This document shows positions 5,333 to 6,267 of a stretch of DNA of 6,267 nt, in pieces. The stretch's first letter is position 1; each line of letters opens with the position of its first letter. The position numbers were made by a program, and so were the translations under genes. A model generated the notes under the pieces. It saw nothing but the letters and a program-made list of their open reading frames with translations, was not told where the DNA came from and did no database searches. The DNA is from an uncultured Acidobacteriaceae bacterium (GTDB lineage Bacteria > Acidobacteriota > Terriglobia > Terriglobales > Acidobacteriaceae), in NCBI GenBank assembly GCA_903842845.1, contig CAIMNN010000531.1, forward strand, positions 1 to 6,267. Reading direction: 5' to 3'.

Positions 5333-6267
5333 ATGGCTCTTTCCCGTCAGCAGGCGCTCGACCACTTCCACTCATCGGACCTCATCGCGCTCGGCCAGCA
5401 AGCCGACGCGCTCCGTCGCCGTCTGCATCCCGAGGGCGTGGTCACCTACATCATCGACCGCAACATCAACTACACAAACTTCTGCACCGAGCACTGCACC
5501 TTCTGCGCCTTCTATCGCCCCCTCAAAGGGCCTCAGGCCAAAGAGGGTTACATCCTCGAGTTCGAAACCATCTACGAGAAAATTCGCGAGACCGTCGAGA
5601 TGGGCGGCACCGGCGTCCTCATGCAGGGCGGCATTCACCCCGACCTCAAAATCGATTGGTTCGAGCGCCTCTTCACCGGCATCAAGACGCGCTTCCCCCA
5701 GATCTGGCTGCACTGCCTCTCCGCCTCTGAAGTCCTCGCCATCGCTGAGTACTCCAACCTCGACCTACGCACCACCATCGCGCGACTCCGCGACGCAGGC
5801 CTCGACTCCATCCCCGGCGGCGGCGCTGAAATTCTCGACGACGAAGTCCGCGAGCGCATCGCCCGCCTCAAGTGCCGCACCGAAGACTGGCTCAGCGTCC
5901 ATCGCACCGCGCACCAGCTCGGAATGCGCACCACCGCAACCATGATGTTCGGCGTCGGCGAAACATTCGAGCAGCGCATCAACCACTTCGAAGCCGTCCA
6001 CCGCCTTCAGGAAGAAACCGGCGGCTTCACCGCCTTCATCCCCTGGAGCTTTCAGCCGCACAACACCGCACTCGGCGGCCGCGGTTGGGACGAGGCCACC
6101 AGCGTCGAATACCTCAAGACCCTCGCCATCTCGCGCCTCTACCTCGACAACATCGAGAACGTGCAGGCCAGTTGGGTCACACAGGGCCTCAAGGTCCTCG
6201 AACTCGGCCTCCACTTCGGCGGCAACGACGTAGGCTCCGTCATGCTCGAAGAAAACGTCGTCAAAGC
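5333..6267 (+). CDS. mqnC: Cyclic dehypoxanthine futalosine synthase MqnC (radical SAM), 3' partial
   Basis: The frame is open from the ATG at 5333 to the window end, 311 complete codons. The protein is a radical SAM enzyme with the [4Fe-4S] motif CTEHCTFC (Cys51, Cys55, Cys58) inside IDRNINYTNFCTEHCTFCAFYR, a stretch typical of MqnC. Other family signatures are GGTGVLMQGG (91-100), the PGGGAEIL stretch (161-168), TTATMMFGVGET (200-211) and FIPWSFQPHNT (235-245). MqnC converts dehypoxanthine futalosine to its cyclic form in the futalosine route to menaquinone, in the cytosol. The related enzymes CofH and MqnE share the fold, but the cysteine-motif context and the FIPW..QP.NT motif favour MqnC. 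Family members are usually about 360-390 residues, so some 50-80 residues are missing at the end. No Shine-Dalgarno sequence precedes the ATG. Codon use matches the peptidase gene, as expected for a resident core gene. Confidence 0.95.
   Translation, partial: MALSRQQALDHFHSSDLIALGQQADALRRRLHPEGVVTYIIDRNINYTNFCTEHCTFCAFYRPLKGPQAKEGYILEFETIYEKIRETVEMGGTGVLMQGGIHPDLKIDWFERLFTGIKTRFPQIWLHCLSASEVLAIAEYSNLDLRTTIARLRDAGLDSIPGGGAEILDDEVRERIARLKCRTEDWLSVHRTAHQLGMRTTATMMFGVGETFEQRINHFEAVHRLQEETGGFTAFIPWSFQPHNTALGGRGWDEATSVEYLKTLAISRLYLDNIENVQASWVTQGLKVLELGLHFGGNDVGSVMLEENVVK

Noticed and set aside
4979..5371. Minus-strand frame opposite the 60-residue gene and the mqnC start
   Set aside because: Its product is a Gly/Glu/Val-rich antisense shadow. 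The plus-strand codon bias supports the 60-residue protein and mqnC instead. The minus-strand frames at 5372-6214 are likewise shadows of mqnC.

Overview
The window looks like part of a GC-rich bacterial chromosome, most likely an Acidobacteriota member close to the Terriglobales. Three things suggest this: a large secreted S53 (kumamolisin-type) peptidase with a tail of Ig-like repeats, a menaquinone gene of the futalosine pathway (mqnC), and a strong preference for C-ending codons. The taxonomic call is inference from gene content; no marker gene such as 16S is present.

Layout. Positions 1-3561 (+) hold an S53 peptidase precursor whose first residues lie outside the window. Its reading frame is open from base 1, so the first visible ATG (682) is internal. 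A TylF/MycF-like SAM-dependent O-methyltransferase (3577-4359, -) follows tail to tail, only 15 bp away. Positions 4360-4563 hold no intact gene. They contain the AT-rich leader of the methyltransferase, an 8-bp inverted repeat, and a short relic (about 4512-4554) that copies the last codons of the peptidase gene. A three-helix small membrane protein (4564-4878, -) comes next. After a divergent intergenic region (4879-5068) comes a 60-residue hypothetical protein (5069-5251, +). Last is mqnC (5333 to the window edge, +), which lacks its C-terminus.

The peptidase and the mqnC side share high GC and C-ending codons. The segment from about 3562 to 4560, carrying the methyltransferase, is visibly richer in A and T and is bracketed by the real peptidase 3' end and its relic copy. 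The simplest reading is that a second peptidase-like gene once stood here and was replaced or eroded around an incoming methyltransferase gene. That history is inference; the paired 3' ends and the composition change are seen directly.

The genes do not form one pathway. The peptidase is a stand-alone secreted enzyme, mqnC is housekeeping menaquinone biosynthesis, and the methyltransferase is an orphan with no sugar, polyketide or glycosyltransferase genes in view. I see no tRNA, rRNA, CRISPR array, transposase or phage gene. I found no clearly new biological system. The most unusual item is the relic-flanked methyltransferase segment.
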